64,000 nucleotides of DNA from the NCBI RefSeq assembly GCF_002892795.1, contig NZ_PJMC01000005.1, positions 248,001 to 312,000 on the forward strand, read 5' to 3'. The DNA is from Arthrobacter sp. AFG20 (GTDB taxonomy: Bacteria > Actinomycetota > Actinomycetes > Actinomycetales > Micrococcaceae). Under the pieces are notes generated by a model. The model ran no database searches and was not told the DNA's origin. It worked only from the letters and a program-made list of their open reading frames with translations. Shown here piece after piece: positions 26,143 through 35,035 of the stretch (position 1 is the stretch's first letter; each line of letters starts with the position of its first letter). The position numbers and the translations under genes were made by a program.

Positions 26143-26933
26143 GCTTCCGGCTGGCAGCATGCGCCGAAATGATCTACGGCGAGCTGCCCCTCGTCGAACG
26201 GGTGCAGCGCATACACGGGCAGGGGTTCGAGGTGGAACTCTGGGACACGCGGAACCGGGACATTTCGGCACTCGCCGCAACGGGTGCCCGTTTCTCCTCC
26301 ATGAGCGGCTACTTCGGCGGCAGCCTCATTGACCCGGACAGCGCGGACCGGGTAGTTGAATCGGCGGAGAAACTCATCCCGACTGCGTTGGAGCTGGGTG
26401 TCGAGCGCATGGTGGTGCATCCGGCGGAACTCGGCGACGGCGGGGTTGCCGTGCGGCCCCTTCAGCGCTCCAGCGGCCAGATGTGGCTGACCGCCCTCCG
26501 CACCCTGGAGCGACTGGGCCGGCTCGGTGAGCGGCATGGTGTGGTCTTTGCGCTTGAGAACCTCAACACGGTTCTGGACCACCCGGGCATACCGCTGGCG
26601 CGGGCCAAGGACACCCTGACGCTGGTGTCCGCAGCCGACCACCCGCACGTGAGGATGATGTTGGATCTATACCATGCCCAGATCGGCGAAGGAAACCTGA
26701 TTGAACTTGTCCGCGGGGCGCAGCCCTGGATCGGGGAAATTCAGGTGGCCGACGTCCCTGGCCGGTTCGAGCCCGGAACGGGGGAGGTCAACTACAGCGG
26801 CGTCGCCAAGGCGCTCGCCGGCGCCGGCTACTCCGGAGTCATCGGCCTCGAGGCGGCTGCGTCGGGCGGACCGGGAGTCGCCGCGGGGGACAGGGCCCTG
26901 TCGGCGTTCCGGCACGCCTTCACGCGTGGGTAG
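26139..26933 (+). CDS. sugar phosphate isomerase/epimerase family TIM-barrel protein
   Basis: A 264-residue xylose isomerase-like TIM-barrel protein, of the group annotated as hydroxypyruvate isomerase or sugar epimerase. Metal- and substrate-binding signatures are LENLN (Glu), MMLDLYHAQIGEGN (Asp, His) and IGEIQVADVPGRFEPGTGEVNY. The last segment closely matches hydroxypyruvate isomerases. It overlaps the dehydrogenase stop by 4 bases, so the two should be translated together and act on one substrate. Which sugar is not clear. Confidence 0.87.
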   Translation: MSFRLAACAEMIYGELPLVERVQRIHGQGFEVELWDTRNRDISALAATGARFSSMSGYFGGSLIDPDSADRVVESAEKLIPTALELGVERMVVHPAELGDGGVAVRPLQRSSGQMWLTALRTLERLGRLGERHGVVFALENLNTVLDHPGIPLARAKDTLTLVSAADHPHVRMMLDLYHAQIGEGNLIELVRGAQPWIGEIQVADVPGRFEPGTGEVNYSGVAKALAGAGYSGVIGLEAAASGGPGVAAGDRALSAFRHAFTRG

Positions 26934-26954
26934 GCCCGGGCGAAAACTAATATC

Positions 26955-27004
26955 GTCCTAATGTTAGGACAAAGATTGACATCTGTGACTCGAGTCACGA
27001 TGAT
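26955..27004 (+). promoter_or_regulatory. internal promoter with two palindromes before the transporter genes
   Basis: Between the isomerase and the binding-protein gene lies TTGACA (26976-26981), a consensus -35. It is flanked by GTCCTAATGTTAGGAC (26955-26970), with 7-base arms, and by GTGACTCGAGTCAC (26985-26998), a perfect palindrome with central CG placed in the -35/-10 spacer. A -10 could be GATGAT (26999-27004), which is weak. The arrangement suggests that the transporter genes have their own regulated promoter. Confidence 0.5.
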
Positions 27005-27072
27005 CAGAGATATCAACATTCCAGGCTGGTGCGGTGTGGCACGGCGGGAACCCGGATCAAAGGAGATTTTCG

Positions 27073-28068
27073 GTGAACAAATTTTCATGGCGGAGGGTGG
27101 CGCTGGTAGCCGCCGTCGTGCCGATGATGGCTCTGAGCGCCTGTTCGTCCAGCGGCGGCAGGCCGGAGGAGAACGCAAATGCCGGGGCCGGCGGCCAGGC
27201 TGCGTCGACGCCACGGATCAAGGTTGCGCTCATCACGCATGCCGCTCCCGGAGACACCTTCTGGGACATTGTCCGCAAGGGCGCTGAGGAGGCCGCCGCC
27301 AAGGACAACGTGGAGCTGCTCTACACCTCGGACCCCGAAGGCGGCCGTCAGGCCCAGCTGATCCAGCAGGCTGTGGACCAGAAGGTGGACGGCATCGCCG
27401 TAACGCTGGCCAAGCCGGACGCCCTGAAGGACGCACTCAAGAAGGCCACGGATGCGGGCATCCCCGTGGTGAGCCTCAACGCCGGTGAATCCGTTTTCGC
27501 CCAGCTCGGCGCGTTCACGCACTTCGGCTCCAATGAGAAGCTCGCCGGTGAAGCAGTGGGTGACAAGCTCAACTCGCTTGGACTCAAGCACCCTGTCTGC
27601 GTCATCCAGGAGCAGGGGCACGTCGGCCTCGAAGCCCGCTGTGCGGGTGTGAAGTCGAAGGTTCCGGGCACCGAGATCCTGTATGTGCAGGGCACGGACA
27701 TGACGCAGGTGTCCTCCACAGTGACCGCCAAACTGCAGGCCACCGCTGATGCCGACGTCATCATCGGGCTGGGTGCGCCCTACACGCTGACCATCCTCAA
27801 GGCGGTGACCACGGCCGGCAGCAAAGCCAAGGTGGCCTCCTTCGACATGAACGCCGAGCTCGCCCAGAAGATCGCCGATGGCGCCGTTGAATTCACCGTT
27901 GACCAGCAGCCGTGGCTGCAGGGCTACGGTTCGGTGGACGCGCTGTGGCAGGCCAAGCGCGGCGGCTTCAAGGTCGGCGGCGGCCAGCCCGTCCTGACCG
28001 GCCCCACCATCGTGGACAAAGCCGGCGCAGCCAACGCCCTCACCTTCGCCCAGCAGGGTATCCGCTAG
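27073..28068 (+). CDS. sugar ABC transporter substrate-binding lipoprotein
   Basis: A 331-residue extracellular binding protein of the ribose/inositol (periplasmic-binding 4) class. The start GTG at 27073 follows AAAGGAGA. The signal peptide ends in ALSAC with Cys24 for lipidation. The mature protein begins IKVALITHAAPGDTFWDIVRKG (read in parts), with VDGIAVTLAKPDALKDAL and PVVSLNAGE, then QPWLQGYGS near the C terminus, all family-typical. It delivers a sugar or polyol to the permease and ATPase encoded next. The ligand is not certain; inositol is plausible from the neighbouring dehydrogenases. Confidence 0.94.
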   Translation: MNKFSWRRVALVAAVVPMMALSACSSSGGRPEENANAGAGGQAASTPRIKVALITHAAPGDTFWDIVRKGAEEAAAKDNVELLYTSDPEGGRQAQLIQQAVDQKVDGIAVTLAKPDALKDALKKATDAGIPVVSLNAGESVFAQLGAFTHFGSNEKLAGEAVGDKLNSLGLKHPVCVIQEQGHVGLEARCAGVKSKVPGTEILYVQGTDMTQVSSTVTAKLQATADADVIIGLGAPYTLTILKAVTTAGSKAKVASFDMNAELAQKIADGAVEFTVDQQPWLQGYGSVDALWQAKRGGFKVGGGQPVLTGPTIVDKAGAANALTFAQQGIR

Positions 28069-28124
28069 CAGTCCGCCAGCCCGGTCCGGCGGAAACGCAG
28101 TACCGGGCAGCAAGGAGCATTCCA

Positions 28125-29180
28125 ATGACCATGACCCAGACCATTTCCAAACCGGCGGTGACCGACGAACGTGTCGGCAGGCGCAATCCTTTGCAAAAGC
28201 TGCTTGGCCGTCCCGAGGTGGGCGCCCTCGTGGGAGCCATCGTCCTTTTCATATTCTTTGCTGCGGTGTCCCAGACCTTTACCCAGCCGAACGCGTTCGC
28301 CACCGTGCTCTACGGTTCCTCGACCATCGGCATCATGGCGGTGGGAGTATCGCTGCTGATGATTGGCGGCGAGTTCGACCTGTCCACCGGTGTCGCAGTC
28401 ATCAGCTCCGCGCTCACGGCGTCGATGTTCAGCTGGTACTTCAGCATGAACGTCTGGGTCGGTGTGATCCTGGCGCTTGCGGTGTCGCTGAGCATCGGTT
28501 TCATCAACGGCTGGATCCTCATGAAGACCAAGCTCCCCAGCTTCATCGTCACGCTCGCCACGTTCCTGATGTTGACCGGCTTGAACCTGGGCCTGACACG
28601 CATGATCGGCGGCGGCGTCTCATCACCGTCCATCTCCACCATGGACGGCTATGAGTCCGCGCAGGCCATCTTCTCCTCGTCGGTGAACATCGCCGGCGTG
28701 GACGTGAAGAACACCGTCTTCATCTGGATCGCCCTGGTGGCCGTCGCCTCCTGGGTGCTGCTTCGCACGAAGGTGGGCAACTGGATCTTCGCTGTCGGCG
28801 GCGACGCCAACGCCGCGCGTGCCGTGGGCGTGCCCGTCAAGGCGACCAAGATCGGCCTCTTCATGGCCGTGGGTTTCTGCGGCTGGATCCTGGGCATGCA
28901 CAACCTGTTCGCATTCGACGCCGTGCAGTCCGGCGAGGGCGTGGGCAACGAATTCCTGTACATCATCGCCGCCGTGATCGGGGGGTGCCTGCTGACCGGA
29001 GGCTACGGGTCCGCAGTGGGCGGCGCGATCGGCGCCTTCATCTTCGGCATGGCCAACAAGGGCATCGTGTACGCGCAGTGGAACCCGGACTGGTTCAAGT
29101 TCTTCTTGGGCCTGATGCTGCTCCTGGCCACCATTGTGAACCTGATCGTCAAGCGCCGCGCAGATTCAAGTAAGGGCTGA
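28125..29180 (+). CDS. sugar ABC transporter permease (RbsC-like)
   Basis: A 351-residue membrane protein of the ribose/xylose/inositol permease family (BPD_transp_2). It has about ten hydrophobic segments; the EAA-like region is [22 protein letters not shown] (read in parts). [19 protein letters not shown] near residues 63-81 is the conserved helix motif of this family. The ATG at 28125 follows CAAGGAG; the open frame further upstream overlaps the binding-protein gene. One permease gene implies a homodimer in the membrane. The ATPase gene begins 5 bases after the stop. Confidence 0.95.
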   Translation: MTMTQTISKPAVTDERVGRRNPLQKLLGRPEVGALVGAIVLFIFFAAVSQTFTQPNAFATVLYGSSTIGIMAVGVSLLMIGGEFDLSTGVAVISSALTASMFSWYFSMNVWVGVILALAVSLSIGFINGWILMKTKLPSFIVTLATFLMLTGLNLGLTRMIGGGVSSPSISTMDGYESAQAIFSSSVNIAGVDVKNTVFIWIALVAVASWVLLRTKVGNWIFAVGGDANAARAVGVPVKATKIGLFMAVGFCGWILGMHNLFAFDAVQSGEGVGNEFLYIIAAVIGGCLLTGGYGSAVGGAIGAFIFGMANKGIVYAQWNPDWFKFFLGLMLLLATIVNLIVKRRADSSKG

Positions 29181-29185
29181 ACACC

Positions 29186-30112
29186 ATGGACGCCAAACAA
29201 ATCGACCAGCAGGAACTCCTCAGGGACGAGAAGGACCCGCTGACCCACACCCCGGTGCACCTGCTCTCGCTGGAGAACGTGGGCAAGCATTACGGCAACA
29301 TCGTCGCCCTCACGGACGTCACGATGGCCGTGGACAACGGCAGGGTGACCTGCGTGCTCGGAGACAACGGCGCGGGAAAGTCCACGCTGATCAAGATCAT
29401 CGCCGGCCTGCACCAGCACGACGAAGGCGTCCTCCACATCATGGGCGAGGAGCGGAAATTCGGTTCGCCCCGTGACGCCCTGGATGCCGGCATCGCCACC
29501 GTCTACCAGGACCTCGCCGTCGTTCCCCTGATGCCTATCTGGCGCAACTTCTTCCTCGGCTCCGAGCTGACCACGGGCTTCGGTCCCTTCAAGCGCCTGG
29601 ACGTCCAGGCCATGAAGGACATCACAAAGCAGGAACTGGCGGACATGGGCATCGACCTGCGCGATGTTGAGCAGCCCATCGGCCAGCTTTCCGGCGGTGA
29701 ACGCCAGTGTGTCGCCATCGCCCGCGCCGTGTACTTCGGTGCGAAGGTCCTGATCCTGGACGAGCCAACGGCAGCCCTGGGTGTGAAGCAGTCCGGCGTC
29801 GTGCTGCGCTACATCCTTCAGGCCCGCGACCGCGGACTGGGCGTCATCTTCATCACCCACAACCCCCACCATGCCTTCCCGGTCGGGGACCGGTTCCTGC
29901 TGCTCAAGCGCGGCAGGTCGATTGGCTACTACGACAAGAAGGACATCACCCTCGACGAACTCACCGCCCAGATGGCAGGCGGCGCCGAATTGGCCGAACT
30001 GGCCCACGAACTCGAACAGCTCGGCGGCCACGGGGACGTAGTCAAGCAGGTCCAGGCCGAGGTTGCCGGCGTGACTGACTCCACTGCGGACACCGGCCGG
30101 GCACCGCAGTAG
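29186..30112 (+). CDS. sugar ABC transporter ATP-binding protein
   Basis: A 308-residue ABC ATPase with a single nucleotide-binding domain. Walker A is GDNGAGKST (residues 59-67), the Q-loop is VYQDLAVV, the signature is LSGGERQ, Walker B is VLILDEPTA, and the switch histidine is in FITHNPHHA. RbsA-type partners usually have two fused domains (about 500 residues); this one has one, as in FrcA-type sugar ATPases, so it would act as a homodimer. A 60-residue C-terminal tail is rich in Ala and Glu. The dehydrogenase at 30134 follows by 21 bases. Confidence 0.94.
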   Translation: MDAKQIDQQELLRDEKDPLTHTPVHLLSLENVGKHYGNIVALTDVTMAVDNGRVTCVLGDNGAGKSTLIKIIAGLHQHDEGVLHIMGEERKFGSPRDALDAGIATVYQDLAVVPLMPIWRNFFLGSELTTGFGPFKRLDVQAMKDITKQELADMGIDLRDVEQPIGQLSGGERQCVAIARAVYFGAKVLILDEPTAALGVKQSGVVLRYILQARDRGLGVIFITHNPHHAFPVGDRFLLLKRGRSIGYYDKKDITLDELTAQMAGGAELAELAHELEQLGGHGDVVKQVQAEVAGVTDSTADTGRAPQ

Positions 30113-30133
30113 GGAGACATGACAAGGAGCAGC

Positions 30134-31168
30134 ATGAAAGAGGTAAGCCTTGGACTCGTGGGAGTCGGCCGGATCGGTGCGATGCACGCACGCAACATCA
30201 CCAGCCTGAATGAGCTGATCACGCCGCAGGGCACTACGGTGCACCTTAAGCTGACCGACGTTGCCGAAGAGCACGCACGCACCCTGGCCGGCGGAATTGG
30301 CGCGGCTTTCCTTCCGTCCGTTGAAGCCTTGCTTGACTCGGGCGTCGACGGACTGGTCATCGCCACCGGGACGGCCACGCATCCGGACCTGATCAGGGCC
30401 GGAGTGGACGCAGGAATCCCGGTGTTCTGCGAAAAGCCCGTCACTGTGAACGTCGAGGAATCACTGCCCGTGCTCGACCATATACGGGCCACGGGCGGGA
30501 CCGTGCAGATCGGCCACCAGCGCCGGTTCGATCCAGGCTACCTGGAGGCCAAGCGCGCCTTCGACGCCGGGGAGCTGGGGTGGCTTCACACGGTCAGGGC
30601 AGTGACGTGCGACATGACGCCGCCGCCGGTGGAGTTCCTGGCGACATCCGGCGGGCTCTTCCGCGACTGTTCCGTCCACGACTTCGACATCCTCCGCTGG
30701 CTCACCGGCAAGGAAATCGTGGAGGTTTTCGCCAAGGGGTCCAACAACGGTGACCCCGCAATCGGTGCCGTCGGCGACGTCGATACCGCGCTGGCTGTGG
30801 TGACGTTCGACGACGGCAGCGTCGGAACGGTCTCGGCCACCCGCTACAACGGGGCGGGCCATGATGTCCGGCTGGAACTCCAGGGATCCGCAGGGTCCAT
30901 CATGGTGGGGATGGATGAGCAGATGGCGATGTCTTCTGCCGAGCCCGGGATCGGTTTCCCGGCGGGGCCGCCGCACATGACGTTCGCCGAGCGGTTCCAC
31001 ACGGCATACCGTGCCGAGATGGCGGCCTTCGTGGAAGTAGTGCTGGGGCAGCGGCAGAACCCGTGCACACCGGAGGACGCCGTCGCAGCCTCCATGGTGG
31101 CCGACGCTGCCCAGGCATCGCTGCAGTCCGGGGAGCCGGTGCGGGTGGCGCTCCAGCCGGCGGGCTGA
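30134..31168 (+). CDS. Gfo/Idh/MocA family oxidoreductase, inositol 2-dehydrogenase-like
   Basis: A 344-residue NAD(P)-dependent dehydrogenase. The Rossmann motif LGLVGVGRIGAMHARN, FCEKPVTVN, IGHQRRFDPGYLEAK and LFRDCSVHDFDILRWL closely follow the IolG (myo-inositol 2-dehydrogenase) pattern, with the catalytic Lys, Asp and His in the usual places. I start at the ATG at 30134, which has AAGGAG eight bases upstream; an ATG at 30119 is in frame but weakly led. It is the last gene of the transporter operon, ending just before a large palindrome. Confidence 0.93.
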   Translation: MKEVSLGLVGVGRIGAMHARNITSLNELITPQGTTVHLKLTDVAEEHARTLAGGIGAAFLPSVEALLDSGVDGLVIATGTATHPDLIRAGVDAGIPVFCEKPVTVNVEESLPVLDHIRATGGTVQIGHQRRFDPGYLEAKRAFDAGELGWLHTVRAVTCDMTPPPVEFLATSGGLFRDCSVHDFDILRWLTGKEIVEVFAKGSNNGDPAIGAVGDVDTALAVVTFDDGSVGTVSATRYNGAGHDVRLELQGSAGSIMVGMDEQMAMSSAEPGIGFPAGPPHMTFAERFHTAYRAEMAAFVEVVLGQRQNPCTPEDAVAASMVADAAQASLQSGEPVRVALQPAG

Positions 31169-31172
31169 CACG

Positions 31173-31236
31173 GCGCGAACGTACAGTTGTGGCCCCAATT
31201 CCGGACGGAAAAGGGGCCACAACTGTACGTTCGCGC
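31173..31236. repeat. 64-base near-perfect palindrome (bidirectional terminator or repeat element)
   Basis: Arms of 24 bases (31173-31196 and 31213-31236) match perfectly. The 16-base centre is itself an inverted repeat, TTCCG-GA-CGGAA, flanked by AA on both sides. It fills most of the gap between two convergent operons. It could terminate both, but it has no T-run and is much longer than a normal terminator, which suggests an intergenic palindromic repeat. Confidence 0.8.
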
Positions 31237-31250
31237 AGGGAGGTGCCGAA

Positions 31251-32264
31251 TCAGTACTGGATGGTCTCGGTCCTGCCCGTGCGCAGGGACAGCGTTGCCG
31301 CTTCGGCGATCGCCTGGGCCTTCAGGCCATCCTCGAGGGACGGCGCGACGGCTGAACCGCCGTCGGCCGCTTTTCCGTTCTCCAACGCAGCCACAAAGTG
31401 GGCCAGGGCGGCGGCGTAGGTCGGCTGGACCCGTTCAAACCAGCCGGGGTGCATGCCGTCGTCCACCACCTTCCCTGAGTAGTAGCGGGACACAGCCCCG
31501 GCGCGGTGGCGGCCGGCCTCGGCCATGCCCGTGGAGCCCATGATTTCGATCCGTTCGTCATAGCCGTAACCGGTGCGGCGCGCGCAGTCGATCTGGACCA
31601 GGGCGCCGCCGGGAAGCCGGAGCGACACCACGGAGGTATCCACATCGCCGTACTCGGCCAGCCGCGGTTCTGCCAGGGCTGACCCGGTGGCGAAGACCTC
31701 AACCGGGTCCGCTCCCGTCAGCCAGCGGACCAGGTCGAAGAAGTGAACGGTCTGGTCGCGCATCTGCCCGCCCGACGTGGCGATGTAGGAGAGCGGCGGC
31801 ATGGCCGGGCCGCGGCTGGTGAGCTGGATGAGTTCTACATCTCCGATTTCGCCGGCGTCGACAATCCTCTTGAGCTCGGCGTAGTCACGGTCAAAGCGCC
31901 GGTTGAAGTCCACCATGACCGGCACCGCGTGCTTGGCGGCGAAGGCTGCAGTCTCCCGGGCCTGCCCGAGGTCCAGGTCGATCGGTTTTTCGCACAGCAC
32001 TGCCACGCCGGCCTTGGCGGCACGGCGCAGGTGCGCGGCGTGGGTGTCGGTGGAGGAGGCGATGAACACCGCGTCGATGGCAGCGGAGGCGAACACCTCC
32101 TCCAGGTCCGCGGCAGCGCGGGCGCCGTGCTTCACGGCCAGGGCCTTCGCGCGGTCCTGGTCGACATCGAAGACGAAGCGGAAGTCAACGTCCGGGTGGG
32201 CTGCGAGGTTGGCGGCGTGAACGGAGCCAATGAAGCCTGCCCCGAGGAGTGCGAAGCGCTGCAT
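31251..32264 (-). CDS. Gfo/Idh/MocA family oxidoreductase, inositol 2-dehydrogenase-like
   Basis: A 337-residue dehydrogenase with FALLGAGFIGSVHAANL, LCEKPIDLDLGQARE, DFNRRFDRDYAELK and QMRDQTVHFFDLVRWL, the full IolG-type set including the EKP lysine and the D-x3-H pair. It is distinct from the copy at 30134 rather than a recent duplicate. It follows the gene at 32267 by 2 bases on the minus strand, so the two form an operon whose promoter region is shared with the divergent second lacI. Substrate likely a cyclitol or sugar. Confidence 0.93.
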   Translation of the reverse strand: MQRFALLGAGFIGSVHAANLAAHPDVDFRFVFDVDQDRAKALAVKHGARAAADLEEVFASAAIDAVFIASSTDTHAAHLRRAAKAGVAVLCEKPIDLDLGQARETAAFAAKHAVPVMVDFNRRFDRDYAELKRIVDAGEIGDVELIQLTSRGPAMPPLSYIATSGGQMRDQTVHFFDLVRWLTGADPVEVFATGSALAEPRLAEYGDVDTSVVSLRLPGGALVQIDCARRTGYGYDERIEIMGSTGMAEAGRHRAGAVSRYYSGKVVDDGMHPGWFERVQPTYAAALAHFVAALENGKAADGGSAVAPSLEDGLKAQAIAEAATLSLRTGRTETIQY

Positions 32265-32266
32265 GG

Positions 32267-33451
32267 TCAGACCCCCACCTTCTCGACGGCGCCGGCCGGG
32301 GTTACCCAGGCGGCATCCCGGGCATGTGAGGCTGCGACCGCCTCCACGAACCGGACGCCTACAAGGCCGTCGTGTCCCGTGGGGAAGGACAGTTCCCGGG
32401 TCTCCGGCAGGGTGCCGTCCCGGCGGGCGCGCAGTTCGGCGGCCAGGTCGCGGTAGAAGTTGGCAAAGGCTTCGAGGAATCCTTCAGGATGGCCCAGCCC
32501 TACCCTGGTGAGGCGCGAGGCGTCCTCCGACAGGGTGCTGAGCCCTTCCGTCAGCACCGTCGTGGTCCCGGCGAGGTCCTGCATCAACAGGCGGTGGGGG
32601 TCCTCGTGCTGCCACTCGAGGTTTCCCTTCGTGCCGAAGACCCGGATCCGCAGGCCGTGGTTGTGGCCGGCGGCGGCCATGCTGGCCCACAGCCGGCCCG
32701 GAACCTCACCGGTGAGCTGCAGTTCGACGGTGGCATGGTCGAAGACCCGCCTGCCCGGAACCAGGGTCTTCAGCCGCCCAGAGACCCTCTCGGCCTCGAG
32801 CCCGGTGATGTAGCGAAGCAGGTGGAAGCCGTGCGTGCCGAGGTCGCCGACGACGCTGGGGAAGCCGGCGATGTCCGGGTCCGTCCGCCAAGTGGCCTGC
32901 TTGTGCCCGCCTTGTTCCAGGGGAGAAGCCGCCCAGCCCGAGGCGTGCTCCACGTCCGCGAACGTGACGGCTCCCAGCTGGCCGTCGCGCACCATCCGGG
33001 CCGCGTGGCGCACCATGGCGTAGGCCGAGTAGCAGTGCGGAACCGCCAGTACAGCGCCGTTTTCAGCGGCGATCCGCACCAGTTCCGCGGCGGTCACTGA
33101 GTCCCGGGTCAGCGGCTTCTCGCACACCACCGAGATGCCGGCCTCGAGAAAAGTGCGGGCGATCTCGAAGTGGCTGTCGTTCGGCGTCGCAACAACCACC
33201 ACATCGACGCCGTCCTCCCGGCTCGCTTCCTTTTCCGCCATCTCTCGGTAACCGGCGTAGTGCCGGTCTTCCGGGATGCCAAGTTGGGACGCGACGGCAG
33301 CGGAATGGGCCTGATCGCGGCCAAAGACCCCAGCCTGAAGGTCGTATTCGCCGTCCAAGCGCATCGCGCGGCGGTGCGTCTTGCCGATGTCGGCCCCTGC
33401 GCCGCCTCCAATCATTCCGGCCAGCAGCTGCCGTGCATGCGGTTCACTCAT
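32267..33451 (-). CDS. Gfo/Idh/MocA family oxidoreductase (longer type)
   Basis: A 394-residue member of the same superfamily but of a longer subclass, with GMIGGGAGADIGKTHRRAM at the N terminus instead of the usual GxGxxG spacing, VVATPNDSHFEIAR, VVCEKPLTRDSVTA and VGDLGTHGFHLLRYI. This pattern is seen in dehydrogenases that work on glycosides or inositol derivatives. It is the first gene of the two-gene minus-strand operon. Upstream, 130 bases away, is the divergent lacI with a palindromic operator between them. The precise substrate is unknown. Confidence 0.92.
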   Translation of the reverse strand: MSEPHARQLLAGMIGGGAGADIGKTHRRAMRLDGEYDLQAGVFGRDQAHSAAVASQLGIPEDRHYAGYREMAEKEASREDGVDVVVVATPNDSHFEIARTFLEAGISVVCEKPLTRDSVTAAELVRIAAENGAVLAVPHCYSAYAMVRHAARMVRDGQLGAVTFADVEHASGWAASPLEQGGHKQATWRTDPDIAGFPSVVGDLGTHGFHLLRYITGLEAERVSGRLKTLVPGRRVFDHATVELQLTGEVPGRLWASMAAAGHNHGLRIRVFGTKGNLEWQHEDPHRLLMQDLAGTTTVLTEGLSTLSEDASRLTRVGLGHPEGFLEAFANFYRDLAAELRARRDGTLPETRELSFPTGHDGLVGVRFVEAVAASHARDAAWVTPAGAVEKVGV

Positions 33452-33482
33452 CAGGATCCTCTTTGACTCTTTGGAATTTTCT

Positions 33483-33494
33483 TGGACCGGTCCA
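33483..33494. promoter_or_regulatory. LacI-type operator TGGACCGGTCCA
   Basis: A perfect 12-base palindrome with central CG, between the divergent dehydrogenase operon (start 33451) and lacI (start 33582). Its form fits a LacI-family operator, presumably for the lacI next to it. It differs clearly from the TAGAACGATCTAGA sites of the first lacI, so the two repressors should control separate promoters. Confidence 0.65.
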
Positions 33495-33581
33495 TACTTA
33501 GTGGCATGAGCCGGTTCGTCAACCCCTTAGGCTGGTACCCGACTGGCAGTACCCGGCTGACACGACCTTAAGAGGAGCCCC

Positions 33582-34610
33582 GTGATCCCATCGTTCCCCA
33601 ACAGCGGCCTGCCCGCAGCGAAGCCCACGATCCGGGACGTGGCAGACCGGGCCGGGGTGTCCAAGTCGCTGGTCTCGCTGGTTCTGCAGGGCTCCGGGAA
33701 CGTCAGCGATTCCCGACGGCGGGCGGTGCTTGAGGCGATGGACGAACTGGGTTACCGGCCCAACAAACTCGCCCGCGGGCTCTCGATGCCGCGCACCGGG
33801 ACCGTTGGCGTCCTGCTCAATGATCTCCGGAACCCCTGGTTCATTGAGCTCCTGGAAGGTCTCGCGGCCTCCCTGCATGCGGCCGGCGTTTCGCCCGTCC
33901 TTGCCGACTCCTACACGGACCGCAGGATCGGCCGCCCGTCCGTCGAGGCGCTGCTGGAGCAGCGGATTGATGGCCTGGTGGTGGTGGGAACCACCACGGA
34001 GTCCGCCGCCATCAGGGCCGCCTCCGCCGTGGTTCCCGTGGTGCTGGCGGGCACGCTTGATCCGGAGTTGCCGGGCATGGATGTGGTGGTCAACGACGAC
34101 GCCGCGGGTGCGCGGAAGGCCACCGCGCATCTCATTGCGCTCGGGCACAAACGCATCGCGCATCTCCAGGGCCCCGATGAGATCGGGCGCCTGCGACGGT
34201 CGGGTTACGAGCAGGCGATGCAGGCGGCCGGCTTGGAACCGTGCGCGGTGGCGGGCGGGATGAGTGAGGAAAGCGGCTACGCCGCGGCCCGGACCCTGCT
34301 GGCCGCCGGCACCCCGCCAACGGCGATTTTCGCTTTCAACGACATCGCCTGCATTGGCGTGCTGTCCGCCGCAGCGGACGCGGGCGTGACCGTTCCGGGG
34401 AACATTTCCCTGGTGGGCTACGACAACACGTATCTGGCCCGCATCCGCCACCTGTCCCTTACCTCTGTGGACAACGGCAATCTCGCGGTGGGGGTCCAGG
34501 CCGGCAAGTTCATCCTGGAGCGGCTGGGCAATCCGGATCTGCCGGGCCGGAGGCATCTGGTCAGCAGCGAGCTGCAGGTCAGGGGATCCTCCGGCAGTGC
34601 GCCGGATTAG
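33582..34610 (+). CDS. LacI family transcriptional regulator (second)
   Basis: A 342-residue LacI/GalR repressor. Headpiece TIRDVADRAGVSKSLVSLVL and hinge YRPNKLARGLSMPRTG are followed by the ligand domain (TVGVLLNDLRNPWFIELLEG, VVNDDAAGARKATAHLIALG, FAFNDIACIGVL, LVGYDNTYLARI; each read separately). The start GTG at 33582 follows AAGAGGAG. It is divergent from the two-dehydrogenase operon and probably controls it. The effector is unknown. Confidence 0.94.
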   Translation: MIPSFPNSGLPAAKPTIRDVADRAGVSKSLVSLVLQGSGNVSDSRRRAVLEAMDELGYRPNKLARGLSMPRTGTVGVLLNDLRNPWFIELLEGLAASLHAAGVSPVLADSYTDRRIGRPSVEALLEQRIDGLVVVGTTTESAAIRAASAVVPVVLAGTLDPELPGMDVVVNDDAAGARKATAHLIALGHKRIAHLQGPDEIGRLRRSGYEQAMQAAGLEPCAVAGGMSEESGYAAARTLLAAGTPPTAIFAFNDIACIGVLSAAADAGVTVPGNISLVGYDNTYLARIRHLSLTSVDNGNLAVGVQAGKFILERLGNPDLPGRRHLVSSELQVRGSSGSAPD

Positions 34611-34660
34611 GGTTCCTCCGCTGGCGCCGGGGAGCGCGCGGCCACTCCGGGGCAACGACA

Positions 34661-34700
34661 AAGCCCCGCCTTCAGGCTTGTGGCCTTGAAGGCGGGGCTT
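34661..34700. terminator. terminator of tRNA-Lys copy 1
   Basis: AAGCCCCGCCTTCA (34661-34674) pairs with TGAAGGCGGGGCTT (34687-34700), a 14-base stem with a 12-base loop. It ends 4 bases from the encoded CCA of the minus-strand tRNA-Lys. Confidence 0.85.
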
Positions 34701-34703
34701 CTG

Positions 34704-34779
34704 TGGTGCACCCCCCGGGACTTGAACCCGGAACCCATTGATTAAGAGTCAATTGCTCTGCCAATTGAGCTAGAGGTGC
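34704..34779 (-). tRNA. tRNA-Lys (anticodon CUU), copy 1
   Basis: A 73-base gene plus encoded CCA (34704-34706), minus strand. Acceptor GCACCTC pairs with GGGGTGC (one wobble), discriminator A. Anticodon stem ATTGA/TCAAT holds loop CTCTTAA, anticodon CTT. The T arm contains GGTTCAAGTCC. It is one of two identical copies in tandem. Confidence 0.96.
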
Positions 34780-34916
34780 ATCTGCTGTTTCGTTCCTCCG
34801 AGGGCTTTAGTCTCCCTCGTTGACCTCCGCAACGACATGAAACTCTACACGATGTTTTGGCTACGACAACACGTGCATGCTGCGCAGCCGGCATCACGCA
34901 CATTCCGGGCACGACA

Positions 34917-34956
34917 AAGCCCCGCCTTCTGGCTTGTGGCCTTGAAGGCGGGGCTT
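34917..34956. terminator. terminator of tRNA-Lys copy 2
   Basis: AAGCCCCGCCTTC (34917-34929) pairs with GAAGGCGGGGCTT (34944-34956), a 13-base stem. It is the duplicated counterpart of the hairpin at 34661-34700, with one base change that shortens the stem by a pair. Confidence 0.85.
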
Positions 34957-34959
34957 CTG

Positions 34960-35035
34960 TGGTGCACCCCCCGGGACTTGAACCCGGAACCCATTGATTA
35001 AGAGTCAATTGCTCTGCCAATTGAGCTAGAGGTGC
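34960..35035 (-). tRNA. tRNA-Lys (anticodon CUU), copy 2
   Basis: Identical in mature sequence to copy 1, including the encoded CCA (34960-34962). Anticodon CTT. It is upstream of copy 1 in the direction of transcription, and each copy has its own terminator, so they are probably transcribed separately. Confidence 0.96.
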
